Assembly (NCBI GenBank): GCA_050246595.1
Contig: JBFWVT010000065.1
Coordinates: 1 to 27,850 of the forward strand
DNA: 27,850 nucleotides
Reading direction: 5' to 3'
Source: DATARH01 sp050246595
Lineage (GTDB): Bacteria; Pseudomonadota; Alphaproteobacteria; ATCC43930; CGMCC-115725
Below, in pieces: positions 18,388 through 26,503 of the stretch. Position numbers and translations under genes: made by a program. How positions within the stretch are numbered: the first letter of the stretch is position 1; each line of letters opens with the position of its first letter. The notes beneath the pieces are model-generated. The model saw nothing but the letters and a program-made list of their open reading frames with translations, did no database searches and was not told where the DNA came from.

Positions 18388-20847
18388 ATGACCGATCCGG
18401 CAGTGCCCTCTCTTCAGCCGGCGCCGATCCGGCCCGCCATCACCTCTTTCCTCACCGCGGGCGGCGTCATACTGGCAATCGGCGGGCTCTATTTCGGGCG
18501 CGATATCTTTGTCCCGTTCGCGGTCGCCGTCCTCCTGAGTTTCGTGCTGGCGCCGCTCGTCAACTGGCTGCACCGGCTCAGGCTGCCCAGGATCGCAGCG
18601 ATCCTGATTGCCGTTGCGCTTGCTTTTGCCGTGATCGGCGCCCTCGCGGTCGTCGTGGGGACGCAACTCGTTCAGCTCGCCGACAACCTGCCGCGCTACC
18701 AGCAGACGATCACGGAAAAGATCCGCTCGCTGCGCGCCTCGTCGTCGAGCGGGGGCGTTGTCGAGAAGGTTACGACGACCCTCCAGAATATTGGCGAAGA
18801 GCTGGCCGGTCCCCAGGAGCCTGCCGTCGCTCGCCCAGGGATGGCTCCGGGGACGGCGGGCACGCCGAGACGGGAGCCCGTTCCGGTAACGATCGAGGCG
18901 CCCGACGCCCAGCCGCTGGAGGTCATCCAGACGGTTGTCGGACCGCTGCTGGCACCGCTCGCGACGGCTGGGGTCGTGATCGTGTTTGTCATCTTCATCC
19001 TGATCGAGCGCGAGGACCTGCGCGACCGCTTTATCAAGCTCGTCGGTGCCGGCGACCTGCAGCGAACCACCAAGGCGATCAGCGAAGCCGCGGAGCGCGT
19101 CAGCCGCTACCTGCTGATGCAGCTCGTGGTCAATGTGACCTACGGCATCCCGATCGGCGTGGGTCTCTATGTTATCGGCGTGCCGAACGCAGTGCTGTGG
19201 GGCATGCTCGCGGCCGTTCTGCGCTTCATCCCCTATCTCGGTCCGTTTCTAGCCGCCCTATTCCCCTTGGCGCTCGCCATCGCCGTCGATCCGGGCTGGT
19301 CCATGCTGATATGGACCGTCGCGCTGATCCTCGGCGTCGAGCTGGTCAGCAACAACGTCGTGGAGCCGTGGCTTTACGGCTCCAGCACGGGGCTTTCCTC
19401 CTTCGCGATCATCATCGCGGCGGTGTTCTGGACCACGCTCTGGGGACCGGTCGGGCTGTTCTTGTCAACGCCGCTTACGGTCTGCCTCGTCGTTATTGGC
19501 CGGTACGTCCCCCAGTTGGAGTTTCTCGGCGTCCTGTTGGGAAGCGACCCGGTTCTGGCGCCGGAAGAGCGCTTCTATCAGCGTCTGCTCGCCGGCAACA
19601 TCGAGGAGGCGGTGGAGATAGCCGAGACTTATATCGACGAGAAATCCTCCCACGAATTCTACGATGAGATCGCCATTCCGGCTCTGCGACTGGCCGAGAA
19701 CGACCGGCAGCGCAGCGCCTCGGATATCGGTTACAGGCGGGTGGTGGCCGACGGGGCGACCGCCGTGGTTCGGGAGATGGCCGAACACGTAAGCGAGGTC
19801 GAAAGCGCTGTCCGCGAGACCCCCGGCGAGGGCGTTGCCGGCCGCGACCCGGCCCGGTCTGCGGTCGGGCGCAGGGTCTTGTGCATCGGCGGGCGGACCG
19901 AACTCGACCGCGCGGCCTCCGAGATGGTGGCTGAGGTCCTGGGCGAGCGCGGGATCGGGGCGCAAGCGATGCCGCCGATCGCAGTCTCCCAGGACGCGAT
20001 CGGCCAGCTCGATCTCGGCGGAATCGACGTGGTCTGCCTCTCCTACTTTCACCCGCAACTGCAAGTCTTTGCGCGCTACGTCTGCCGACGGCTGAAACGG
20101 CGCGCGCCGCACCTGAAGACCATCGTCTGCATCTGGAACCCGCAGCCGGAAGCCGTGCAGGCAGGCGATCTCGCGGCACAGACGGGCGCCGACGCGGTCG
20201 CTCTGTCGCTCGCGACAGCGGTGGAGCAGATCGCGGCCTGGCTGCAGGGCGCTACACCCGCCACGGCCTCTCCGATGCTGGAGCCCGCCATTCCGGAAAA
20301 CGAGCAGGAGCGCCTCAACGCCTTGCGCGAACTCGGTCTTACATCGGCCAGGGGCGAGCACTTCGACACCTTGGCCAAGAGGGTGGCCGAGGCCTTCGAT
20401 ATGCCGATCGCATTGGTCTCGCTGATCAATGAGACGAACCAGCTCTGGCCGGGGGCGGCCGGACTGCCGCCGGATCTTGATGCGTCGAGACAGGCCGCGC
20501 GCAGCACGTCGATCTGCGGGCATGTGGTGGCCGATGGCGAGGTGGTCGTCGTGGAGGACGTCGCCAAGGATGAGAGGTTCACCAGCAACCCCTTCCTGCT
20601 CGAGAAGGGCATCCGCTTCTACGCCGGCGCGCCGCTGCGCACCTCTTCGGGGTTTGTTCTCGGGTCGCTCTGCGTCATCGATATCAAGCCGCGCAGCTTC
20701 GGTCCGAGGGATTGCAAGCTCCTGCAACTCATCGCCGACGAGCTGATGAGCAAGGTCGAGGCTGAGCGCCGGCACGCTTCCGCAGGCGGACGACTGCCCG
20801 GCAGTCCGGACGAACCGCCGGCGCTGACCGCCATGGGCGGGATTTGA
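18388..20847 (+). CDS. AI-2E/PerM family membrane protein fused to a Rossmann-like domain and a GAF domain
   Basis: An 819 aa protein with three parts. Residues about 20-390 are a PerM/AI-2E exporter-like membrane domain: early helices, a periplasmic or cytosolic loop with a Pro-rich stretch (about 145-175), and conserved LRFIPYLGPFLAAL and NNVVEPWLYG. Residues about 493-618 form an alpha/beta domain (RVLCIGGRTELDRAASEMV, IDVVCLSYFHP, LKTIVCIWNP) that looks like a B12-binding-type or response-regulator-like Rossmann fold, without the DxHxxG cobalamin motif. Residues about 637-790 are a GAF domain (PIALVSLIN, STSICGHVV, FYAGAPLR, GSLCVID). PerM proteins move small molecules or ions, and some exchange Na+/H+. 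The added domains suggest ligand or redox control of transport; this is inference. GAGG lies before ATG 18388. Typical members end at 350-400 aa (some near 650), so this is unusually long. Confidence 0.88.
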   Translation: MTDPAVPSLQPAPIRPAITSFLTAGGVILAIGGLYFGRDIFVPFAVAVLLSFVLAPLVNWLHRLRLPRIAAILIAVALAFAVIGALAVVVGTQLVQLADNLPRYQQTITEKIRSLRASSSSGGVVEKVTTTLQNIGEELAGPQEPAVARPGMAPGTAGTPRREPVPVTIEAPDAQPLEVIQTVVGPLLAPLATAGVVIVFVIFILIEREDLRDRFIKLVGAGDLQRTTKAISEAAERVSRYLLMQLVVNVTYGIPIGVGLYVIGVPNAVLWGMLAAVLRFIPYLGPFLAALFPLALAIAVDPGWSMLIWTVALILGVELVSNNVVEPWLYGSSTGLSSFAIIIAAVFWTTLWGPVGLFLSTPLTVCLVVIGRYVPQLEFLGVLLGSDPVLAPEERFYQRLLAGNIEEAVEIAETYIDEKSSHEFYDEIAIPALRLAENDRQRSASDIGYRRVVADGATAVVREMAEHVSEVESAVRETPGEGVAGRDPARSAVGRRVLCIGGRTELDRAASEMVAEVLGERGIGAQAMPPIAVSQDAIGQLDLGGIDVVCLSYFHPQLQVFARYVCRRLKRRAPHLKTIVCIWNPQPEAVQAGDLAAQTGADAVALSLATAVEQIAAWLQGATPATASPMLEPAIPENEQERLNALRELGLTSARGEHFDTLAKRVAEAFDMPIALVSLINETNQLWPGAAGLPPDLDASRQAARSTSICGHVVADGEVVVVEDVAKDERFTSNPFLLEKGIRFYAGAPLRTSSGFVLGSLCVIDIKPRSFGPRDCKLLQLIADELMSKVEAERRHASAGGRLPGSPDEPPALTAMGGI

Positions 20848-20974
20848 GCGGATCGCGGCGCCTCTTTCAGACGCCGTACCGGTTTATGCGTCCGCGTGCG
20901 ATCCGAACAAGTCTGGTCACGCTGCGGTCAACTCGCGCTAAGCTGGGCCAGGGGCCTAACAATGGGACGCGGAC

Positions 20975-22177
20975 ATGGATTTCGAGCCTTCGGATAAGGT
21001 GAAGCGGTTGTCGGCGCGGCTGCGGGAGTTCATGGAGGCCGAGATCTATCCGGCCGAGACGGTCTTTGAGCGGCAGATGGCGGAGGCGTCCGATCGCTGG
21101 CAGGTGCCGCCGATCATGGAGGAATTAAAGGCGAAGGCGCGCGCGGCGGGGCTGTGGAACCTGTTTCTGCCCGAGAGCGGGTACGGCGCCGGGCTGACCA
21201 ATCTCGAATACGCGCCGCTCTGCGAGATCATGGGGCGCTCGCCGATCGCGCCGGAGGCGTTCAACTGCTCGGCCCCCGATACCGGCAACATGGAAACGCT
21301 GGTGCGCTACGCCACGAAGGAGCAGCAGGACAGGTGGCTGAAGCCGCTGTTGGAGGGCGAAATCCGCTCCGCCTTCGCGATGACCGAGCCGGCAGTGGCC
21401 TCGTCCGACGCGACCAATATCGAGGCATCGATCCGCCGCGAGGGCAACAGCAGCTACGTCATCAACGCCCGCAAATGGTGGACCTCGGGCGCGATGGATC
21501 CGCGCTGCAAGATTTTTATCCTGATGGGCAAGACCGATCCCGACGCGCCGCGCCATCAGCAGCAATCGATGATCCTGGTGCCGCGCGACACGCCGGGTGT
21601 GACGGTTCTGCGGCCTTTGACCGTGTTCGGCTACGACGACGCGCCGCACGGTCACGCCGAGGTCGAGTTCAGGGATGTGCGCGTGCCGATTGAGAATATT
21701 CTGCTCGGCGAAGGGCGCGGCTTTGAGATCGCGCAGGGACGGCTCGGTCCGGGGCGCATCCATCACTGCATGCGCATGATCGGTCTCGCCGAGCGCTCGC
21801 TTGAGGCGATGGTGGCGCGCGTCAAGAACCGGGTCGCATTCGGCCGGCCGCTCGCCGATCAGGGCGTGATCCGCGAATGGATCGCCGATTCCCGCATGGA
21901 GATCGAGCAGGCGCGGCTGTTGACCTTGAAGGCCGCCCATATGATGGACACGGTCGGCAACAAGGCGGCGCAGGCCGAGATCGCGATGATCAAGGTCGTC
22001 GCGCCAAAGATGGTGCTGAACGTGATCGACCGCGCGATCCAGGCGCATGGCGGCGGCGGTGTCAGCCAGGATTTCGGCCTCGCCTATGCCTGGGCGCGCT
22101 CGCGCATCATGCGCATCGTCGACGGCCCGGACGAGGTCCACAAGCGCGCGATCGCGCGGGTCGAGTTGCGGAAATGA
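20975..22177 (+). CDS. Acyl-CoA dehydrogenase, ACAD10/11-type
   Basis: A 400 aa FAD enzyme with the full acyl-CoA dehydrogenase fold. The flavin-contact motif FAMTEPAVASSDATNI is at about 134-149, followed by KWWTSGAMDP, the RVAFGRPLADQG block and the C-terminal QAHGGGGVSQDFGLAYAWARSRIMRIVDGPDEVH. The ending DGPDEVH is characteristic of the ACAD10/11 branch, where many classical ACADs have YEGT with the catalytic Glu. In studied members the substrate is a 4-phosphoryl-acyl-CoA made by a partner kinase. The matching kinase-type gene lies at 23488, which supports this role. ATG 20975 fits the family start; the Shine-Dalgarno is weak. Confidence 0.94.
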   Translation: MDFEPSDKVKRLSARLREFMEAEIYPAETVFERQMAEASDRWQVPPIMEELKAKARAAGLWNLFLPESGYGAGLTNLEYAPLCEIMGRSPIAPEAFNCSAPDTGNMETLVRYATKEQQDRWLKPLLEGEIRSAFAMTEPAVASSDATNIEASIRREGNSSYVINARKWWTSGAMDPRCKIFILMGKTDPDAPRHQQQSMILVPRDTPGVTVLRPLTVFGYDDAPHGHAEVEFRDVRVPIENILLGEGRGFEIAQGRLGPGRIHHCMRMIGLAERSLEAMVARVKNRVAFGRPLADQGVIREWIADSRMEIEQARLLTLKAAHMMDTVGNKAAQAEIAMIKVVAPKMVLNVIDRAIQAHGGGGVSQDFGLAYAWARSRIMRIVDGPDEVHKRAIARVELRK

Positions 22178-22183
22178 ACGTGA

Positions 22184-22214
22184 GGACGGCGCAGCCGTCC
22201 GGACAATGCATTGT
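22184..22214. terminator. Hairpin and palindrome just after the ACAD gene
   Basis: GGACGGC-GCA-GCCGTCC (22184-22200) forms a perfect 7 bp stem seven bases after the stop, followed by a 12 bp palindrome ACAATGCATTGT (22203-22214). There is no T-tract, so termination is uncertain. If it does terminate, the cytochrome c gene has its own promoter in the AT-richer stretch that follows. Confidence 0.4.
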
Positions 22215-22388
22215 GCCTCAGGAAGAGTACGGCCGGCGAGCCAACCAACGGAATTGTCATGCCAGAGCGCGCTATATCAGAGCGTGCAGTCCGGCGTTTG
22301 GAGAATAATTCATTTGATGAATACAAGCGGAGGCGCGCTGCCTTCTTCCGGCAATCGCGAGAATATTGGCTCAGGGGGCCGGGGATAC

Positions 22389-23444
22389 GTGATCGCGGTC
22401 GCTCGCGGGATCGGCCGCCGGCTCGCTGCCGCGGCGCTGGCGGTGGCTTGTCTTGTCGTCGCGGCGGTCGCCGGGCCGGGTGCCGCGCAACACACGACGC
22501 CGCCGGACCCGCCGATCTGGATGGTGCCGGAAATCGGCGCCTTGCCGGACGATGCGAACAGCCGGCTGGTACGCAAGGGCCGCGATCTGATTACCGCGAC
22601 CTATGCCCATATCGGGCCGCTGGTCGCCGACCCGGCAAAACGCTACGCTGGCAACAGCCTCGCCTGCTCCAACTGCCACCTGAACGCCGGCACGAAGATG
22701 TTCGGGCTGCCGATTTTCGGGCTGTTCGACCTGTACCCGCGCTACAGCGCGCGCTCCGGCGCGGAGGTCACGATCGAGGACCGCGTCAATCAATGCATGA
22801 CGCGCAGCATGAACGGCCGGCCTCTGCCTGAGGACTCGCCCGAGATGACGGCGATCATTGCCTATCTGAAATTTCTGTCGAGCGGCGTGGCCCCCGGCCG
22901 GATACTGCCCGGGCTCGGTTCCGGTCACCTGCCGGAGCTTGATCGCGCCGCCGATCCGGAGCGCGGTCGGCAGGTCTATGCCCGCGACTGCGGCAACTGT
23001 CACGGGGAACAGGGTGCCGGTTTCCGCCGGCTGTATCCGGCCGGCAACCCCGGCTACGCGATCCCGCCGCTCTGGGGAGCGGACAGTTTCAATGACGGTG
23101 CCGGAATGAACCGGCTGATCACCGCAGCCAGTTTTGTCCACTCCAATATGCCGAGGGGGATCGACTATCTCGCGCCACGGCTATCGGTCGAGGAAGCGTG
23201 GGATGTTGCAGCTTACATCGTTTCACAGCCGCGGCCGCACAAATCGGGGCTTGACAGGGACTTCCCGGACCTTATCGAAAAACCGATCGACACGCCGTAC
23301 GGGCCTTACGCGGACGGCTTCAGCGAGCAGCAGCATAAATACGGCCCGTTCGGGCCGATCCGCGCGGAACTCGCCCGAGTAAGGGCGGCGATGCCGGCCA
23401 AGCAGCCGCCGGCGTCTCCCGCCGCGCCAGCCGGACCGCGCTAG
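22389..23444 (+). CDS. Dihaem c-type cytochrome, thiosulfate dehydrogenase (TsdA)-like
   Basis: A periplasmic protein of about 351 aa with two haem-c sites, C93-SN-C96-H97 and C201-GN-C204-H205. The segments ACSNCHLNAGTKMFGLP, DRVNQCMTRSMNGRPLPEDSPEM and AIIAYLKFL match the TsdA pattern. C136 in the second block corresponds to the cysteine that is the axial haem ligand in TsdA, an enzyme that oxidises thiosulfate to tetrathionate. Another role as an electron carrier is possible. The start is uncertain: GTG 22389 gives a clean signal peptide (RGIGRRLAAAALAVACLVVAAVAGPGAA), while ATG 22317, with GGAG at about 22300, would add 24 unusual residues. The frame is open much further upstream but that part shadows the ACAD gene. 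The Pro-Ala tail (KQPPASPAAPAGPR) is low complexity. Confidence 0.85.
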   Translation: MIAVARGIGRRLAAAALAVACLVVAAVAGPGAAQHTTPPDPPIWMVPEIGALPDDANSRLVRKGRDLITATYAHIGPLVADPAKRYAGNSLACSNCHLNAGTKMFGLPIFGLFDLYPRYSARSGAEVTIEDRVNQCMTRSMNGRPLPEDSPEMTAIIAYLKFLSSGVAPGRILPGLGSGHLPELDRAADPERGRQVYARDCGNCHGEQGAGFRRLYPAGNPGYAIPPLWGADSFNDGAGMNRLITAASFVHSNMPRGIDYLAPRLSVEEAWDVAAYIVSQPRPHKSGLDRDFPDLIEKPIDTPYGPYADGFSEQQHKYGPFGPIRAELARVRAAMPAKQPPASPAAPAGPR

Positions 23445-23487
23445 GGCCTGTTGGAACCATGAAGTTTTGCGAGCATCCCGGCTTGAC

Positions 23488-24576
23488 ATGCCAATGGACA
23501 ATTCGCTTGAAGCCGCCGAGCTGATCGACGAGCGACCCGACGAACGGCTCGATATGAGCCGGCTCGACCCGTATCTGCGCGCGCACCTGCCGGAGGCCAG
23601 GGGCCTGCTGTCGGTGCGGCAGTTCGGCGGCGGCAAGGCCAATCTGACGTATCTGCTGCGGTTTGGGGATACCGAATTCGTCCTGCGCCGGCCACCGCTG
23701 GGGCCGATCCCGCCGGGAGCGCACGACATGCGTCGCGAGCATCGCGTGCTGTCGGTGCTGCACCGCTGCTATCCGTTGGCACCGCAAAGCCTGCTGCTGT
23801 GCGAGGACGAGAGCGTCATCGGCGCCGTGTTTGTCGTCGAGGAGCGGCGGCATGGTTTTGTGATCCGCGACGACATCCCGCCCGAATTCGCCGGAAGGCC
23901 CGAACTCAACCGGCGCATCGGCGAGACGCTGATCGACGCGCTGGCCGATCTGCATCTGGTGCCGCCGGATCGGGTCGGGCTTGGCGATCTGGGGCGGCCG
24001 GAGGGGTATCTCGAACGCCAGCTCGCCGGCTGGTCGCGGCGCTGGCATGCTGCGCAGGGCGGCGAGCAGACCGAGCGTTCCGGGGCGGCGATGGCGCCGG
24101 TGCTCGACTGGCTTGGCGCGCATCTGCCGCAATCGGGTGCGGCGGCACTGCTGCACAACGACTACCGGCTCGACAATTGTCTTCTGGATGCCGCCGACCC
24201 CGGGCGGATCGAGGCGGTGCTCGACTGGGATATGTGCACGCAGGGCGATCCGCTCGCCGATCTCGGCTATGTGCTCAATTACTGGGTCGAGCCGAGCGAC
24301 CCGCCCGAGTGGCGCGAGATCGCCGCAATGCCGACCTGGCGGGACGGGTTTCTGAGCCGATCCGAGGCGGTCCGGCGCTATGCCGCGCGCACCGGGTTCG
24401 CGGTGGACGCAATCGGCTGGCATCAGGTCTTCGCCGCGTTCAAGCTCGCGGTCATCATCCAGCAGATCTATATCCGCTTTGTGCGCGGCCAGACACAGGA
24501 CCAGCGCTTCCGCCACTATTACCGGCGGGTCCTCGGTCTCGTCGACAAGGCGCGCGGCCTGATCGAGACCGCTTAG
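23488..24576 (+). CDS. APH-fold phosphotransferase, ACAD10/11 kinase-type
   Basis: A protein of about 362 aa with an aminoglycoside-phosphotransferase (protein-kinase-like) fold. The N-lobe carries FGGGKANLTYLL. The catalytic loop is LLHNDYRLDN, with H223, D225 and N230. The metal-binding Asp is in VLDWDMCTQGDPLADLGY (D246/D248). The late LDWDMCTQGDP block and length are those of the kinase domain found at the N-terminus of animal ACAD10/11 and of bacterial LvaA-like proteins, which phosphorylate the 4-hydroxyl of hydroxyacyl-CoAs rather than antibiotics. The start could be ATG 23488, 23494 or 23554; none has a strong Shine-Dalgarno. It lies 43 bp after the cytochrome gene and in the same direction as the ACAD. 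A terminator-like hairpin follows. Confidence 0.9.
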   Translation: MPMDNSLEAAELIDERPDERLDMSRLDPYLRAHLPEARGLLSVRQFGGGKANLTYLLRFGDTEFVLRRPPLGPIPPGAHDMRREHRVLSVLHRCYPLAPQSLLLCEDESVIGAVFVVEERRHGFVIRDDIPPEFAGRPELNRRIGETLIDALADLHLVPPDRVGLGDLGRPEGYLERQLAGWSRRWHAAQGGEQTERSGAAMAPVLDWLGAHLPQSGAAALLHNDYRLDNCLLDAADPGRIEAVLDWDMCTQGDPLADLGYVLNYWVEPSDPPEWREIAAMPTWRDGFLSRSEAVRRYAARTGFAVDAIGWHQVFAAFKLAVIIQQIYIRFVRGQTQDQRFRHYYRRVLGLVDKARGLIETA

Positions 24577-24620
24577 AGAAGCTTTCAAACCCCTGTCTGG
24601 AAGAGCGCCAGCTTCTGATG

Positions 24621-24655
24621 CGCCAGAACCGCCGGGGTTCCGTCAGGCGCTTTTA
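24621..24655 (+). terminator. Rho-independent terminator after the kinase gene
   Basis: GCGCC pairs with GGCGC and, inside it, GAACC pairs with GGTTC, followed at once by TTTT (24652-24655). It stands 44 bases past the kinase stop and would end the forward transcript before the convergent SDR gene. Confidence 0.55.
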
Positions 24656-24754
24656 GATGCCGCTAAGGGCCTCGGAGAGCGCAGAGGGGCGGGATGCAAG
24701 TGCCTTGCTGCCCGCGAGATCGCCGACGGCGCCGGGTCCACCCCGTTCCGACGG

Positions 24755-25528
24755 CTACCCCCGCCCGACATACGGCATCTTGTTGGCCATCACGGTCATG
24801 AACAGCACGTTGGCTTCGGGCGGCAGTTCGGCCATGTAGAGGACGCCTTTTGCCACGTCGCGCACATCGATGCGGGCTTCGGCCTCGACCCGGCCCGAGG
24901 CTTGCAGCCGGCCGCGCGCGGTGTCCTCGTTGCGCGTGGTGGCGGCGTTGCCGATATCGATCTGGCCGCAGCTTATGTCGTATTCGCGCCCGTCGAGCGA
25001 GATCGCCCGCGTAAGGCCGGTCAGCGCGTGCTTGGTCGAGGCGTAGGGGATCGAGTTGCGCCGGGGCACATGCGCCGAGACCGAGCCGTTGTTGATGATG
25101 CGGCCGCCCCTGGGGTCCTGCGCCTTCATCATGCGGAAGGCGTGCTGCGCGCACAGAAACGCGCCGGTCAGGTTGACCGCGACGACATCGGACCATTGCT
25201 CGTAGGTCAGATCCTCGAACGGGATGTTGCGCGTGCTGATGCCGGCGTTGTTGAACAATAGGTCGATGCGGCCGTAGGTGGTTTTGACCGCGTTGAACAG
25301 CGCGTCGATCTGCGCCTTGTCGCGCAAATCGGTCGGCACGCACAGGGTGCGCGGCGGCGGGGCGCCATCATTGCCAATGGGGGCGAGCCGCGCGGTTTCT
25401 TCGAGCATGTCGGCCCGGCGCCCGGCGAGCACGACGTTCCAGCCGGATTCGAGCAGCAGATGCGCGGTGGCGCGCCCGATGCCGCTGCCCCCGCCGGTGA
25501 CGAGCGCGATTTTTCCCTGCGATGCCAT
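24755..25528 (-). CDS. Short-chain dehydrogenase/reductase (SDR)
   Basis: A 257 aa classical SDR, an NAD(P)-dependent alcohol/ketone oxidoreductase. The cofactor loop is TGGGSGIG (11-18), the structural NNAG is at 93-96, and the catalytic residues are S149, Y162 and K166 (YASTK). The N-terminal Gly-rich loop is followed by GRR (36-38), a hint of NADP preference, but that is weak. The C-terminus is NVLFMTVMANKMPYVGRG. GAGGGGAGA precedes ATG 25528. It is convergent with the ACAD10/11-type kinase and lies downstream of tenA on the same strand, separated by a palindrome pair. The substrate is unknown; in Pseudomonas levulinate loci an SDR accompanies kinase and ACAD genes. Confidence 0.94.
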   Translation of the reverse strand: MASQGKIALVTGGGSGIGRATAHLLLESGWNVVLAGRRADMLEETARLAPIGNDGAPPPRTLCVPTDLRDKAQIDALFNAVKTTYGRIDLLFNNAGISTRNIPFEDLTYEQWSDVVAVNLTGAFLCAQHAFRMMKAQDPRGGRIINNGSVSAHVPRRNSIPYASTKHALTGLTRAISLDGREYDISCGQIDIGNAATTRNEDTARGRLQASGRVEAEARIDVRDVAKGVLYMAELPPEANVLFMTVMANKMPYVGRG

Positions 25529-25580
25529 TGCCGGTATCTCCCCTCAAAGCGGCGGCCCAAGACGCCGACGCCGACCGATA

Positions 25581-25706
25581 CCCCCACCCTGCCCTCTCCC
25601 GCAAGCGGGGGAGGGGTTGGAATGGGGATGACTTCTCCGCAAGCATGTGAGGCTGAGGAAAACGCGCTCCCTCCCCCGCTTGCGGGGGAGGGTCGGGGTG
25701 GGGGGT
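25581..25706. repeat. Inverted pair of CCCGCAAGCGGG palindromes
   Basis: One unit at 25581-25627 (core CTCTCCCGCAAGCGGGGGAG) faces a near-identical unit at 25667-25706 in reverse (core CTCCCCCGCTTGCGGGGGAG), with about 40 bp of other sequence between them. The flanks (CCCCCACCCT and its complement) also match, so the whole can fold into one long hairpin. This is a widespread type of intergenic repeat in alphaproteobacteria. It fills most of the gap between tenA and the SDR gene and may affect transcript ends. Confidence 0.75.
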
Positions 25707-25724
25707 CGCTACAGGCTGGGGCGC

Positions 25725-26399
25725 TCACTCGAATGCCGGCCAGCCGCGCTTGGCATAGGCACCGTCCCAGAACAGGTATTCGTATTGCGCCGAGCGGGCG
25801 AAGGCGGCGAGCATCGCGTCGCGGGTCGGCGGCGATGCGGCCTCGGCGGCGCGGTCGGCGATGGCGATGGCCGCGCGCACGGCCTCGCCAAAGCGCGGGT
25901 CGGCGTAGGTGTCGATCCAGGCGCGGTACGGGTTGTCCGGCGCCGCGCTTCCGACGATCGCGCCGGCCACGTCCCAATAGATCCAGAAGCACGGCAGGAT
26001 CGCCGCAACCGTCACCGCCCAGGGTTGCTGGTGCGCGGTCGCCAGCAGATAGCTCGTGTAAGCCAGACAACCGGGGGATGGCTCGGCCCGGACGGCGGTC
26101 TCGGGATCGACCCCGAACCTCGCCAGATAGCTTGTGTGGAGAGCCTGCTCGACGGCGATCGCCTCCCCCGCCGCGCGGCTGAACCAGCGCACCGTCGCAG
26201 GGTCGGGCGCCTTGGCGGCGGCGATCCCCAGGACGCGGGCGTATTCGGCGAGATAGAGCGCGTCCTGCATGATGTAGAAGCGGAACCGCTCCGGGGCCAG
26301 GATGCCGGCGGCCAGCTCGGTATTGAACGGCAGGCGGGCGATCGCGGCGCGCAATGCTTTCGTGCGATCCCAGGCTTCGTCTGAGAAGCGACCCGTCAT
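25725..26399 (-). CDS. tenA: TenA family aminopyrimidine aminohydrolase (thiaminase II)
   Basis: A 224 aa all-helical protein of the TenA family, which hydrolyses aminopyrimidine breakdown products of thiamin (4-amino-5-aminomethyl-2-methylpyrimidine) to the hydroxymethyl form for salvage. Catalytic residues are present: D46 (IMQDALYL), C137 in AAILPCFWIYWDV, and E207 in QYEYLFWDGAY. It is thus the cysteine-type TenA. ATG 26399 is chosen because AGAGGA lies just upstream and the length fits; the frame extends to 26471 but without family similarity. No TPP riboswitch is visible upstream. No other thiamin genes are near, although the NitT/TauT ABC pair at 10625-12237 belongs to the class that includes pyrimidine importers. 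Confidence 0.93.
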   Translation of the reverse strand: MTGRFSDEAWDRTKALRAAIARLPFNTELAAGILAPERFRFYIMQDALYLAEYARVLGIAAAKAPDPATVRWFSRAAGEAIAVEQALHTSYLARFGVDPETAVRAEPSPGCLAYTSYLLATAHQQPWAVTVAAILPCFWIYWDVAGAIVGSAAPDNPYRAWIDTYADPRFGEAVRAAIAIADRAAEAASPPTRDAMLAAFARSAQYEYLFWDGAYAKRGWPAFE

Positions 26400-26460
26400 G
26401 GCACATATCCTCTTCCGGCGATTGGCCGGATCAGGGGGATGACATATCTCATTCGGGATC

Positions 26461-26480
26461 GCGTGCGCCATCGCGCACGC
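26461..26480. other. Perfect 8 bp hairpin between divergent tenA and the oxygenase gene
   Basis: GCGTGCGC and GCGCACGC flank the loop CATC, 23 bp before ATG 26504. It could influence translation of the downstream gene or be a binding site. It lacks the conserved boxes of a TPP riboswitch. Confidence 0.4.
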
Positions 26481-26503
26481 TCGACCCGAGCGGGGAGATT
26501 GCG

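Noticed and set aside
26400..26503. TPP riboswitch upstream of tenA
   Set aside because: The conserved TPP boxes (CTGAGA and the CTGATCTGG-type helix) are not present on the minus strand.
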